A DNA stretch of 64,000 bases from Beroe ovata (Eukaryota > Ctenophora > Nuda > Beroida > Beroidae): NCBI GenBank assembly GCA_946803715.1, contig CAMPET010000329.1, positions 2,900 to 66,899 of the forward strand. The letters run 5' to 3'. Positions 49,901 to 61,954 of the stretch are shown here, in pieces. A program made the translations under genes and the position numbers. Positions within the stretch are counted from its first letter, which is position 1, and each line of letters opens with the position of its first letter. The notes below the pieces were generated by a model. It worked only from the letters and a program-made list of their open reading frames with translations, did no database searches and was not told the origin of the DNA.

Positions 49901-52900
49901 TGTCATCATTGATGTCCTGTTCCAGGAGTTTCACCTTGTGTTCCAGCCTCTCAATCGCAAGATTCTTCTCTTCAACCTCGCTCTGAAGCCCCGCCTTTGT
50001 GTTGTCAGCGTCTCTGAGGAGACTCTTGATGTTCAAGATCTCCTCATCTCTCTGAGTAACCTGGTTTGTGAACTTCTCCTCGAGATCAGCATATGTTTGA
50101 GAGGACTCTGTGATGGTTTTCTTGATCTCTGCTTTCACATCCGTCCTCTCTTTCTCAGCTTCCAGCGCCTGCCCCTTCTTCTCCTTTATCCTTGCTCTAA
50201 TTTGAGCAACGGCATTCTCCTTGCTCTCAATCTTGTTAATCAGATTTTGATTCAAGTTCTCCTGATCCTGTCTCTGTTCCGACTGGCAGGTCTTGATACT
50301 TTCCTCAATCTCCTTCTGCTTCTGTCTGTCAGCTTCCAGCTGTCGCTGCAGGAGCCTCAGCTGTTCGTCCAGATCTCCCTGAGCTGAAATTGACGCCTCC
50401 CTCTCCCTCTCCCTGTTCTCCCGAGCTCTGGTATTCTTATCCTTCAAAATCTGCTTCTTCAAACTGCTCAATTCTTGTGTCGCCACCTTGAGATCTTTTT
50501 CCAGCATCGTACATCTCTTCTTGTAGGCCTCGTTCCTCGTCGCTTTCTCCTTCCAGTAATTGATGTCATGAGATTCAGGGTCATCCTCTTGAACGGGCTC
50601 AGAGGGCGGGGGAGATGGACTCATCTTCCTCATCTCTTCCAGCCTCTCGATCTTCTCATTGAGGTCACTGATTTCCATGTCCTTCTCAGCTATCATATCC
50701 TCCAGTTCCTTTACCTTGCTCTCCAAGATATGATTGATCGGACTGGACTTATCAGTTATCTCTGACACTGCTGAGAGGGTATCTGTGGAGCTGTCCTCAT
50801 CAGAGATCGTGTCATAGACAGTTCCGGGCATGGCCCCGGCGAACTGAGGAGGTATGGTGCAGTTCGACTGAGCACCCCGAGATTTCCTAGCCCTGCTCTT
50901 TACCCCGTTGTCAGCGCAAAGCTGGATCAGAGCCCTGTTTTTGGCAGAGAGTCGATCCATCAACTTCTCAAATTCGTGATAACAGTCGTTCTTCTTGATA
51001 TCATTATCTGGATCGTCGTCTTCTGCTTCTATCAGATTCCCCAGGGCAGTCCTCGTTTTAAGCAATTCCTTGTTTATGTCACCCACTTCCTTTTCGATTG
51101 AGATCAGTTTATTGATGATGTTCATGGACCTCTCATCGGCGAACATCTTGGAGTCTTTGAGCGAGGGGTCTTTCCCTTGAGCTGTTGGTTCTTGCACCTG
51201 GATCGATGGAATTTTGAGAGACTCCGACTTCGATTTACTGGATGATTTCGACACGGATTTTATCGATTTTTCTTTTGTCGCAGCAGCCCCATCCTCTCCT
51301 TGATCCTCGGTTTCCTCCTCCGTCTCATGCTCCTTCTCCTTGGTCTCTTCCTCTTCCACTGCTGGTGGAGCAGGAGAGACTGGAGTTGGGGAGAGCGGAG
51401 GATCAATTCCACCGTCTTTCGATGCTGCCTCGGAGAACGTCTTCAGTTGAGACTTGGCTTCTTCGAAATCTTTCTCTTTCTCGGCAAACGATTGCTCTCT
51501 TTCCGCAAGAGTCTTGTCCAACTCAGCCAAGTGTCGGTCTTTCTCAGCCAAGGTTTTATCTTTGTTTGCAATAGCTTGCTCAGCCTCTTCCAGTTTCAAC
51601 TTCAGATTGCTCAAATCGTCCTCTAACTTACTGACTGTTTCCTTGTTCTTGTTATTTTCAGTCTGGAGCAAGCTATGATTGTTGTTCAAATTGTCATGCT
51701 CCAGCACCAACTTGTCATGCTCCGTTTTCAACTTTGACAGCTCAGCCGACTTTTGGGAGAGCTCCAACTGTGAAGTTTCGAGAATGTTCTTCGTTCTTTC
51801 GAGATCACCACTGACATTTTCATGCTTCTTGAAGAGATCATCAGCCTTGTCCGTTGCCTTGGCGAGTTTCTCTTTCGTTGCTTTTAGATCTTTGTTGAGT
51901 TCATCTTGCTTAGTACTGTACTGTCCGGTAAACTCGATGAACTTCAAAATGATGTTCTTGGCAGATTGCAACTTATCCTTCTCTGAGATGTATCCAAAGT
52001 TCTTGTTGCAACAGATAGGGTCGTTCTTGAGCGCGTCAGATATGGTGGCAAAGAATGCGTTCATATCCTCGTCATATTGGACCACCTTACTCGTCAGCAT
52101 ATCAATGTTAACTTTGTACTCTTCAAGTGTTTTGTTTGCAAAGTTTATCGCACCCTGTAGCTTCTTTTTCTGAGCTTTGACCTCGGCGTATTTGTTTTTC
52201 CAAGCAGCAAGATCCTCGAGATTGGCTCCGGCTGAGGCAGTTTTGCTGGCTTCTTCTTCCGCCTGGAACACCAGATCTTCGATTTCTTTTTGTTTCGCTG
52301 CGAGAACTTTCTCAAATTCGTCCATTTTCTCTTGGAAAGTTGCGATCTCAGCTCTGTTCTCTACGCACTCCGCCTCCTTGATTTTCAACTTTTCATTCAT
52401 CTCAGCAATCACATCATCCTTCTCCTTTAACTCCTCATTCTTCTCTGCCACAAACCGTTCCTTATCCTTGATGGAAGTTTCCAGAGACTCAATCTGTTTG
52501 GTACGGTGAGTGAGTTTTGTTCCGATGATGGCAATCTTGACCAACAACTGGACCCTTGTTGGACCCGCAGGGACATCTGTCTGCGTAGTCCTGCTCTCTT
52601 GATCTTTGAGTGAGTGCTGACCATCTGATTTCTCCTCCTCTGGCTTAACTGCATCTGCCGGGGGTGGTAGCATTGCCTCAGCTGGAATTCCCTTGATTCC
52701 CTCCTCGTAATCCTTGATCGTGTCGAGAGCATCCTGAAGGGCATTCTGGAGTTCTAGAACCTGCTCTTTGAGCGCATCCACATCTTCCCTGTCATACGAT
52801 GTACTCAGTGAATTCTCAATCTTCTCCGACATTTCCTCCAGTGTGCTTATCCTCTCCTTGGCAGTGCAATCCTCTGTGGTGGAATTACCACCGTATGCCC

Positions 52901-54714
52901 CTCCGGCTGACTCCTTGGCTGCCTTGTTCTTGAACTTTAGTTTCAGATTATCCTGGTAGAGGTTGTGAACCTTGGTTTGCAGTCGGATGTTCTCCTTGAT
53001 GACGTCACCTCCTGTGGTGCTGCCTGGCGGTTCAGGTTTGAAAGCGTGGAGTTCTTCGTGGAGTTTCTTCTTCTCGGCTTCCGCTGCCTCATACTGACTC
53101 CTCAGAGTGGCGACCTGAGACTTATACTGCTCAATTTCGGCTGTGAGAGCGGAGACTTTCGGTTGAAGATCGGAGTAGATCTTCTCCGAGAGGATTTCCT
53201 TGTCATTCAGGAGATCTGTGATTACTTTCCTGCTCTCAGCATTGGAATCGAGAGTCTTCTCCAACTCTGCTGCCACAACTGAAGCATCGCCCTGCAGGAG
53301 CATCTTCACTTTTTCCTTCACTTGGCGGTTGTCATCATACGCCGACTGGAGGGCATCCTTCAGCTTCATGTTCTCCTTCATCAGTTTCTTCAGACTCCGC
53401 TGAGCGTTCCTATGTGATCTCCACAGGGCCACGGGATCCTCGATATCCCCTGGGGCGGGGGTTGCCTCAGCCTCTGTTTCCTCGGCAACAGCAGATGGAG
53501 ACACATCGTCAATCTCATCAGAACCCTCTGTTTGGACATCCACTTCCTTGGCAGAGGTTGTCTTCTGTTTGGAGTGTTTCGGTTTTTTACTCGGGGTCTG
53601 CCCGGGCAGGTAGGTCTGAGCGATGCCGTCTCGCTGGGAAACTCCAGCTTGGATATCAGCATCGGCTGTCGCGATGAAGAGTTGACTGTCGTTCTGCAAT
53701 CTGACAGCAAGTTTCTTTATATCGGATTTGAGTTTTTCGTATTCTAGCGAGGAGTTCTTCCGTTTCTCGACTTCGTCGTCAAGTGCTCGTTTCAGCGCTT
53801 TCACCACTTTCTTCAATCTATCTGCCTCTGTAAACTGCTGCTTGGTAGGATCCCTCACATCCTTACTGTCACAGACTGCCTCAAACAGTGGATCAACATC
53901 GGTCTGTTCACACTTGTTATCGTATATCTGCCGTATCTTCTCTCCACATGCTGATTTATACGAAGCTAGGAGAAGGGCGTGCTGAGTTTCCGTGTCCCGG
54001 AGACACTTTTGTAGTCCCGATATCACGTCTTTGTGCGTCTTAATCACACCATTACAATGAATATTCTGAGATATCACCGCTTTGGTTTGGGCGGAGCACT
54101 TCTTGAGTTCTCCCTTTAGAGTCCTAATGAGTTCATCCCTTTCACTGATAATCGATCTCATGTTGTCAGCGGACATCGTCACGGGGTAAATGGGCTTGTG
54201 ACGGGTTTTGCTGGGAGCGGTGATGGGTTCAAATTGTTGTTGGAGATTTGCCAAAACTTCTTCCGCCTCGTACAGTTGCTTTTCCTTCTCTTCGAATGTG
54301 TCTTTGTACATCTGACATTGCTCGTTGACGAGTTTAACTTGGGAGGTAAGGTGAAGTCGCTCCTGGTAGGCACATTCTAGTTGGTGTTGAAGTCGCTTGA
54401 ACGCACTGCTTGAGTCAACAGCTGCTTTCATCGCACCATGATCTGAAATGACGTGAGTGAATTGGGAACAGAAAGTGCTGACGATTCGGGAAGTGAGAAA
54501 GGGGAGTGTCAGCCAAAGTCATCGTAAGCAATCAGACTAATGTTATGAAAGAGTGCTAGAATAATCAGCAATCAGCATTGACTAAAGTGTTCCAAATTGT
54601 CGTGAAGTTTAGTTGCATAGATTATATCAGAATCAAGTGTCTATAAATTAGAGAATCATAACCTGCCAAAACTAACTTACCACTAAGGACGCTCACTAAT
54701 TTAGTTGCATACAT
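43955..54714 (-). CDS. giant coiled-coil protein, about 3,144 residues
   Basis: Eleven exons in phase: 54681-54714, 46029-54442, 45745-45912, 45402-45506, 45179-45268, 44947-45095, 44776-44867, 44578-44681, 44387-44457, 44170-44302, 43955-44029. The first encodes MYATKLVSVLS and its phase-1 donor matches the acceptor of an 8.4 kb exon with 2,804 uninterrupted codons. Nearly the whole product is Glu/Lys/Leu/Gln-rich heptad coiled coil. An acidic Pro/Ser-rich break lies about a third of the way in (PPLSPTPVSPAPPAVEEEE) and a CARC pair sits near the end of the long exon (KFVCARCKNL). The C-terminal exons add shorter coils, a segment KELKIYILRTGEVRVKCEG, and a basic Ser/Pro-rich tail (RTSSPIRSTPGSSPRGKATL). 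Composition and size suggest a scaffold of centrosome, cilium or Golgi, but no family motif allows a name. The last exon is the least certain part. Confidence 0.8.
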
Positions 54715-55085
54715 TGTCTAAAACAAGGAACAGAGAATCAGTCAAACATATCCGATGTAAAAGTGAGCGAAATACCAATCGAGTCAGACGTTGAGCTAGA
54801 ATATACCTATCGATAATAAACTATCTAGATTATTGTCAAAACTTGTGGAAAATAATATTATTTTGTGCTCGCTAGATGTGAATTCTTGTGGTTAGCTCCC
54901 GTAGTAGTATTGGCGCTAATAACAATGAGATCTACGACTTTATAACTGCACTAAACAAGAATTTAAAATGTTTCGATAGTTAAAACTAAGCTTAAGATAA
55001 GTTTGTTATTATGCCAGTATTATATTATGACGAACAACGTAATATTTTACTAAAACTAATTTCTAAACAGACGTGTAAAGGGAGA
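54715..55085. other. short gap between two same-strand coiled-coil genes
   Basis: Only 371 bases separate the upstream gene's stop (55086) from the downstream ATG (54714). A splice acceptor-like TTGTTTTAG lies on the minus strand three bases before the ATG, so a 5'-UTR intron or trans-splice acceptor is possible. Confidence 0.45.
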
Positions 55086-58000
55086 CTAAAAGTCTTGGCT
55101 CGATGAAGCGCTATTCGGAAAGGGAGAGTCTGGCGGTTTGTAATACTCATCACTACTGCTACTCCCATAGACGGACCCCAGGACGGGGGTTCGCCCCCCG
55201 AGCAGAACCCCCGTCATTTGTTGGGGGTTGTGGGGTTGTTGGTGGGGGTTGTTGTTGGCGGGGTGCCAGAGACTCGAGTGTCGACGGCGGCTGGATGTAC
55301 TAGTTCGTATCAGTGAAACATAAGTTAGGTAGTGGGGGATCATGAAAGAAACATTTGTAGTGGAGCCAGACCGAATTCGTGCTTCACAGTTAACAAACAA
55401 GATAGGTTCCGAATTGATCAGGGTTTTTGCCGAAAATATGGCGTAAAAGCTATGTACACGAGTCAAACAACACTATCCATGCAGCACTTGACAATTCAAA
55501 TATTTGAACTGAAACTCTGCCCTATATTATATCATGAATGTTAGTCATATGATCCATGAAAGTGGCATCGACTGGAAGAAATGGCATCGGGTGGCATTGT
55601 TCTGTAACGAACTGATTTACGTTGGTAAACAATAACAGTGAGATATCTCTTGTGTGTGTGTGTGGGTGTGTTTTTGCGGTTTTATTAATCGAGAAAAAAG
55701 ATGTGTGCTCTTTTTCTACTATTACTCTATTAGTTCTAACATCACTTCACGACACTTTGGAGCACTTTACTGAGATGCTGGATAAAAATCATGCTGATTT
55801 TGGACTCACCTTTTCTTCCTTTCACTACGTCCTGAAAAGTCAAATCTGGTTTATAGTTTTTGACATCACTTTCTCTTGACATCACTATTCCTTAATCATT
55901 GACATCACTTTTTCCTGACACCACATTCCTTGACACCATACTTCTCTATCGTATCTCTCTGACACGACTCCCCCTAGACACCGCTCTTCCTTGACGCCAC
56001 ATGAATCACTGACACCACTTTAATTATCCCTTGACACCACTTCTCCCATACCTGTGGTTTCGGAGCATTCTCCTTGTAGAAGTCTAGCTCTTGAAGAAGC
56101 TGTGAAATCTTCTCTCCACTGGTTCCCCGTACTGAGAAGTAGGAGATAGAGTTAGAGAAGAAGAAGAAGGAGAAGGGAAATGAGTGGAGTGAAGGATTGG
56201 GGAAGATTGAAAAAAGAAGAGAGATGGGGGAATGAAGGGGGAATGAAGTGGGAATTGCCGAATTTCGCACTCGCGATCTCACTCACGCGGCAGGTCAAGT
56301 AGAGCAGGGTCGTTCCCCATGGTCTTCTCCAGTGCCAGCTCCAGGTCCAGGAGTTGTCTCGATATATCCTCCAGTGTCTCCAACTGAGAATATTGTTCAT
56401 GCTGTGATAATGGAAACCGGTCGGAACCACAAGACGCAAGGAATTCTGATGAGAAATTATCTGTAGCAATCGCAATCAATTTACAATAAATTTGCGTTTG
56501 ATTATTCTTGCAAATATAGGTATTCAGGAAACTTGATCACGGATGAAAAAAGAAGTTTTGGTTGTTTCTAGGAAAACCTGAAAAACTCACATTTTCCTCC
56601 ACCTCCTCAGAGTCCAGAGCTCCGTTGATCTCAAACAAGGAACTTAGTGCCACCTTGAGTTCCTCGTTGAGAAGTCCAATCTGTATCGTCCCCCGAGATA
56701 GGCTCTTCTGAAGCTGAGATATCTGGTTTAGTGTTAGTGGAGGCTGCCATGGTCTATAGTGCTATCATTGTCTATTAGTGATATCAGTGCCTATAGTGAT
56801 ATCATTGTCTATAGTGCAGTACGTGAAACACCTCCTAATTAGTGAATCACTTTCTGTGATAGAGGGGTCATGATGAATAAGGTAATAAGGTATCCTTCTG
56901 TAATTGATTTATTCAGCGAATCACTGATCAGCTGTCGATTAATCACTAATTGAATTGATCATTTGTCGATAACTCAGACTGATTGAAATATCTATCAAAT
57001 AGCTGTCGCTATACAGTCCTCGGTTATACCGCTACTTAGCACAACAATCAACACGATGGAACATCATGCAAGCAATAATAACAACATTTCATCTTATGCA
57101 CAAGTTCTTCCATGCGGTTACTGATTTGAAACGCAAGGAAATATTTAAAATATGTTCAAGCTGCATGCAACTGGTTGGTTAATTGTACAAACAGTAACAA
57201 TACTTTGGACGCACGATTGGTTTTGCTCCTGCGGTATTTCAAACCAAGGAGAATAGTGACAGACGCACGCTCAGATTTCCAAAAACACGTGAAAATGGAC
57301 ACAGAAACACGTTGTCACGCAATGACACAATGACGTCACGTTACCAGGGTGACGTCACGTTACTATGGTTTCCATGGTGTTACCTGGTGCGACAAATGTC
57401 GGTATTTCCCTTCCCATTCGTCATTTTGTTTGTGCAGTTCAATACTGAGACTCTACTACAATTAAATTTCTCAAACACGATGAAAACATTGCCAAGGACG
57501 ATTCCGGGACTAAAATCAAGTAATACTGCTCTGAGAAAACTTATTTTCAAGGAAAATTAATCCTTACTTCTCGTTGATGTAGTTTTTTCTTTGTCTCCTT
57601 CAGTCCTACATCGAGCTCAGCTGCATTGTCACACAGCTGTTCGTTTTTAGCCTGAGGACAAACGTCAATTACACGAATTAAACAGGAAAACTGTCGCAAA
57701 TTATACACGAAGTCAGAAATATGTTTTCACGGTTAATGAAACTGTGTTAACTTTGCATGTTGCGTTTTTCCTTGATCATTTCCATTTTGTAGCAACTGTG
57801 TTTCTAAATTCTATCTGAAAACCGGCTTGAACTTGTCTGGAAAGACCGACACAGAAATTTAATAGAGCCGGTATCTCTTTGCAGGAGTATCAAAGAAAAA
57901 CTTACTTTTAAAAACAAGTTACATAGGTATTTACGATTTCAATATCGGATATACACCACGGCTGATCTTTGAAGAGAGCTTCCGCTTACACTAAAAGTCT

Positions 58001-61000
58001 CTGAACATTTTCCATCTAAAAATGATCGTCAATGTCTCAAAATCTTCCCTCTCCTGTACCTTTAGATCTCGTGACTTTGCCTCTACGGTCTCCTTGTCTC
58101 CTTCCAGAATACCCAGCTTCATCTTAACCTTGTCCAGCTGTGACTTGTACGTGTCACACTCAATCTGTGAGATAAGATAGTAATCGGAATTCTGATTTCA
58201 GGAAGGGAAAGAAGATGTCTAGCAGATTATTTTCTGACAGATAACATGTTCGAAGTCAGATAATATTCAAAGTAAGTAAACTTGGTATTCAAAGTAAGTA
58301 TGTAAAACAAATAGGTACCAATCATTGGGTACCAATCATTGGGTACCAATAATCATATTTGTTGTTTGTATATATTTCCGATTTCACAGTAATTATCCTG
58401 TTGCTGACCTGTTTTTTGTGGAGGGCTTGTCGCAGCTCATCACACTTCCCCTCGTAGTTGATGGCAGAGGTCTTCGTCTCGTTTAGAGTCGTCTCCAGGT
58501 CGCCTTGTTTCCTGATAGCAACAGGTACAGTGGATCAAGTGAAGAAGACCAAAAGGAGACCGAAAACTTCGAACGGTGATTCGAGGCAGATATAAATTAA
58601 TGTTGATCCAGAAACTGACAGAGTCTATCAGTAACTGCCACTTGCTGTCGCCAGTCATAGACTGACAGAGAATGACAGAAACTGTCAGGAACTGTGAAGA
58701 ACTGTCACGCACTTGCTGAGTCGAGACTTGTCCAGTTCCACCGCACTAAGTTGTGTCTGGAGAGCCTCACACTGTTCTGACTTCCTCAGGAACTGGGAGA
58801 GAGGTGTGATTGAGTGAGTGATTGAGTGATTGAGTGATAGTTATAAACTAGCTAAAATGAGTCTGTCACAATGTACATTGTACTGCACTGCACATTGTAT
58901 ACAGTAGTGAACAATGTACTTGTATAGTAGTATTCATTCACATGTATACCGATGTATACAATACATAATACACTCACTTATATACCGATATATACAATAC
59001 ATTATACACTCACTTGTATACCAATGTATAAAATACATTATAAACTCACTTGTATAGTGATACACTATACAGTACAATATTGTACAGTATACACAATATA
59101 CACTCACTTGTATAGTGATATCATCCAGCACATTATACAATATACACTCACTTGTATAGTGATATCATCCAGTTCCACTCTTGTATTCTCTGCCTCCATC
59201 CTCTCGATATCCAGTATCTCGCGTTGCAGAGCTCCCAACTGTCCGTCTATCTCTGCCAACTGCCGTAGTAACTCCTCCCTTTTCTGGGGGGATTAGAGGT
59301 CACGTGGTGTGAGAGCCAATCAAATCGAATCCTTGATTAACGTCGCAGCCAATGAAAAGAGAGAACGAGCGACGCGTGAATTATAAACGTCATGGACCAA
59401 TCAATCCCCTCAATCTCGACCAATCACAAACGCGCGTTCCTATATTTCCACCAATCACAAACGCCCGCTCCTAATTTTCCACCAATCACAACGCTCCAAT
59501 CTCACCTCGTTATCGATTCCCGTATCATCCTGTATCATTCCCACAAGATTAGCAAAGCTGAGTCGAGCAATGTGGATTTGCTCCTTGAGTGTGGCCAGTC
59601 GCTGGAGATGAAGTTGTTTCTCGTGTTTTAGTCGATCTTCTAGATCGTTACGTTCTCGGAGCACACATTCAAACTGAAATAATGATAGATCATAAAACAG
59701 AACAATGCTTGGAATATTGCCATCAACCCAGGGCTGTTCAAAGATTGCAATTCTGGGTCAGAGCAAATGGTATTTGCGAAGTGTAATCACTATCCCGAGA
59801 ATTGATCTATGCTCGACTCACATCAGTTTTCAGTTCGTTGATCACCTCTGTATCACGCATCTGACGGTATACCAGGTCTCGAATACGATCAGATTGTTCA
59901 GTTACCGTGTTCTGCAGCTGTTCATTCGATCTGCAGAGGGTGGGATTGAGTAGAAATTAGAGGGGTAATTATATGAGTTTTCATCAGATAAGAGCTCGCT
60001 CAAATTCAGTTTATGCGCTCAGAAATGGCACTCTGAAACCCTGTTTTACTCACTTGGACAGTATCGCATTGGTGTCAATCTGTTTTTGTAGAGTGTTGAT
60101 TGCGTTGTCCTTCTCTTGACACAACAGATCACAGACATTGCTGACTCTCTTCACTTCCCGTTCTATATCTTGAAGCTGGGATAGACTTGGGGTGTCAGGG
60201 GGTGTCAGGGGGTGTCACGGGGTGAAGTATTTAGTGTGCCGGAGTTTGTAAAGGAGCAATGCTACTGTATTAGTAGGTAAGGTCCTTGCTGGGATGTGCC
60301 GAAAATTTGGAAGAGGTTCCTTGTGTGCAGTTGTGAAGGACTGTGTTACTGACTGACAACGACAAAATGACAGAAACTGGTTCCAAATCTTGCGCAGCAG
60401 CAATCGATGCAAGCGAGTATCTTGTCATGCTATAATCACAGAATATGCAATCTGATTCCGCAAATCACAGTAGCAATATCCTATCTATTTTGTACTTTCA
60501 CTCATTTGTGATTTCTGTCACGTGACCATCAATGATACCACGTGTTCAAGCCACATGTACCTTCTTAACATGGAAATCCACTTGGTCCTGGAGTTCTTGC
60601 TCTTTCTCTTTGAGTTGCTTCTCAAACTCCTCCTCTCTTAGTTTCATTGTCTCCTGCAACTCACTGCACTTCTCAGATAGGTCTGGAAGTGAAGAGAGTT
60701 TAGGACGAATTTGAGTGTTTTGAGATCTTAAAATCTTAGTGAGAGACTCGATCCGAAACTAATTTTGTTTAAAGATAAGACTTTAAGATCATGAAAAGAT
60801 GAAAGATGACTTCTTATGGTGTTATTCTCCATTCCTATCTTGTTCGAGCCTTCCTGTTCAAACTTGATTAGTTGAGACTGGAGACTGGAGATCTGAAGAT
60901 AAAATGTGTTTGTAAAAACAGGGTGCTGCTCCAAATTCAGTCACTAAATGAGTTAACAAACTCTAAATTTAGTCCATGTTTTAGTTTACGAACTTATATT

Positions 61001-61907
61001 TTAGTTAACGAACTCATATGTTTCCAAATTGAGTTAATTGAATCATCATTACCTGAGAGAGTGCCTTAGTGTAGTCTTCCTTCATTTTACTGTATCTTTC
61101 ATTAGCTTTCTTAGCTTCTTCCGATTCAGTTGCCTGAATAGAGTCAATCGAGTTAGCTTCCTACTTTATTTAGGAGGCCTTTATCCTCGCTCATTTATCA
61201 ACTTTCTCAGGAATCAGTTGTATGAGACATGAGTGGTCTAACTATCAATCAGTTGTTCAACTTCCAATTTTCCTCTGATTTCGCGAACTTAACATACAAA
61301 TACCCATCCAAATTTATTAAAATATCAAGAGGCCGGCGCCCAAATCATCCCCTCTCTGTCCCTCTCTCACCAGTCTAGCAAGGAGTCGTTTCTTCTCCTC
61401 CGATAACTGCTCATTCTCAAGTTGGCAGCTGTCCAATCTTTTCCTCGGCTGTTTCCCATGTGAACCCTCCTCCAAAAGTCGGTGTACGTGCAGTTTCTGT
61501 TCATTCATGTCGAATATCGTCTCTCTAAGCCGCTGATTCTGTGGGAATGGCATGTTTATTTCATGAAGTTTCCAAATACTTATTGTTGAATTTCTTAGGA
61601 GATTTGTCAAAATATGGCTCATATTGCCGTACCTCCGAGCAGAGATGTTCGATGGCATCAGCTTGACATCCAGTCCAATCCTCTCGTCCATCCTTCTGGA
61701 GTTCGTCAGGGCGTTTTGGCTTTTCCAACCGATCAACTTTCAGTGAATACAGCTGAAATTGTGTCCCGGTCACATTAAAGAAATAGCATACACCGCGCAC
61801 GCGACAATATTTCCAAGGATAAAATTGGATATCGTTGTTGATTTCGCGCGCGCACGTACGTTTCCATTTGAGAATTGCGCGAAATGCAATAGAGAATTCA
61901 ACTTCAT
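55086..61907 (-). CDS. coiled-coil protein of about 720 residues, many small exons
   Basis: Seventeen exons chain in phase: 61860-61907, 61633-61752, 61371-61538, 61053-61133, 60811-60892, 60561-60682, 60054-60175, 59822-59930, 59506-59673, 59152-59283, 58713-58792, 58409-58511, 58060-58164, 57568-57651, 56591-56722, 56287-56401, 56052-56131. A 22-nt microexon (55810-55831) and a last exon (from about 55381) would complete it. The start MKLNSLLHFAQFSNGN joins LYSLKVDRLEKPKRPDELQ. The body is heptad coiled coil (EQLQNTVTEQSDRIRDLV; KQLKEKEQELQDQVDFHVKK) and the end is a Ser/Pro-rich tail (SSSSDEYYKPPDSPFPNSAS). It is likely a cytoskeletal or centrosomal coiled coil; I do not recognise the family. 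The acceptor of the last exon is uncertain, since all three frames stay open for some way, and the first exon could lie further upstream. Confidence 0.7.
55860..56048. repeat. TGACACCACTT / TGACATCACTT minisatellite, intronic
   Basis: Ten or so degenerate copies lie immediately downstream, in sense, of a coding exon of the second coiled-coil gene. Same core as the arrays at 2.3, 11.2, 13.4, 21.3 and 35.4 kb. Confidence 0.85.
58305..58356. repeat. GGTACCAATCATTG repeat, three copies
   Basis: Three near-perfect 15-base units, each with a KpnI-type GGTACC palindrome, lie in an intron of the second coiled-coil gene. Confidence 0.85.
58930..59165. repeat. tandem copies of an exon-intron junction
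   Basis: A 45-50 base AT-rich unit containing ACACTCACTTGTATA, which on the minus strand is the splice donor TATACAA|GTGAGTGT of exon 59152-59283, is repeated about five times into the intron. The last two copies also repeat coding bases (TAGTGATATCATCCAG). Confidence 0.75.
60188..60225. repeat. GGGGTGTCA short tandem repeat
   Basis: Three copies of GGGGTGTCAG(G/C) lie in an intron of the second coiled-coil gene. Confidence 0.8.
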
Positions 61908-61954
61908 CGTTGCAGGACTGCAAGATCTTCTCGTGTGTGATGTTCGAAGTCACG

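Noticed and set aside
47047-53985. Many Ser/Leu/Phe-rich plus-strand frames
   Set aside because: Antisense shadows of the coiled-coil exon, whose Glu/Lys codons read as Leu/Phe/Ser on the other strand.
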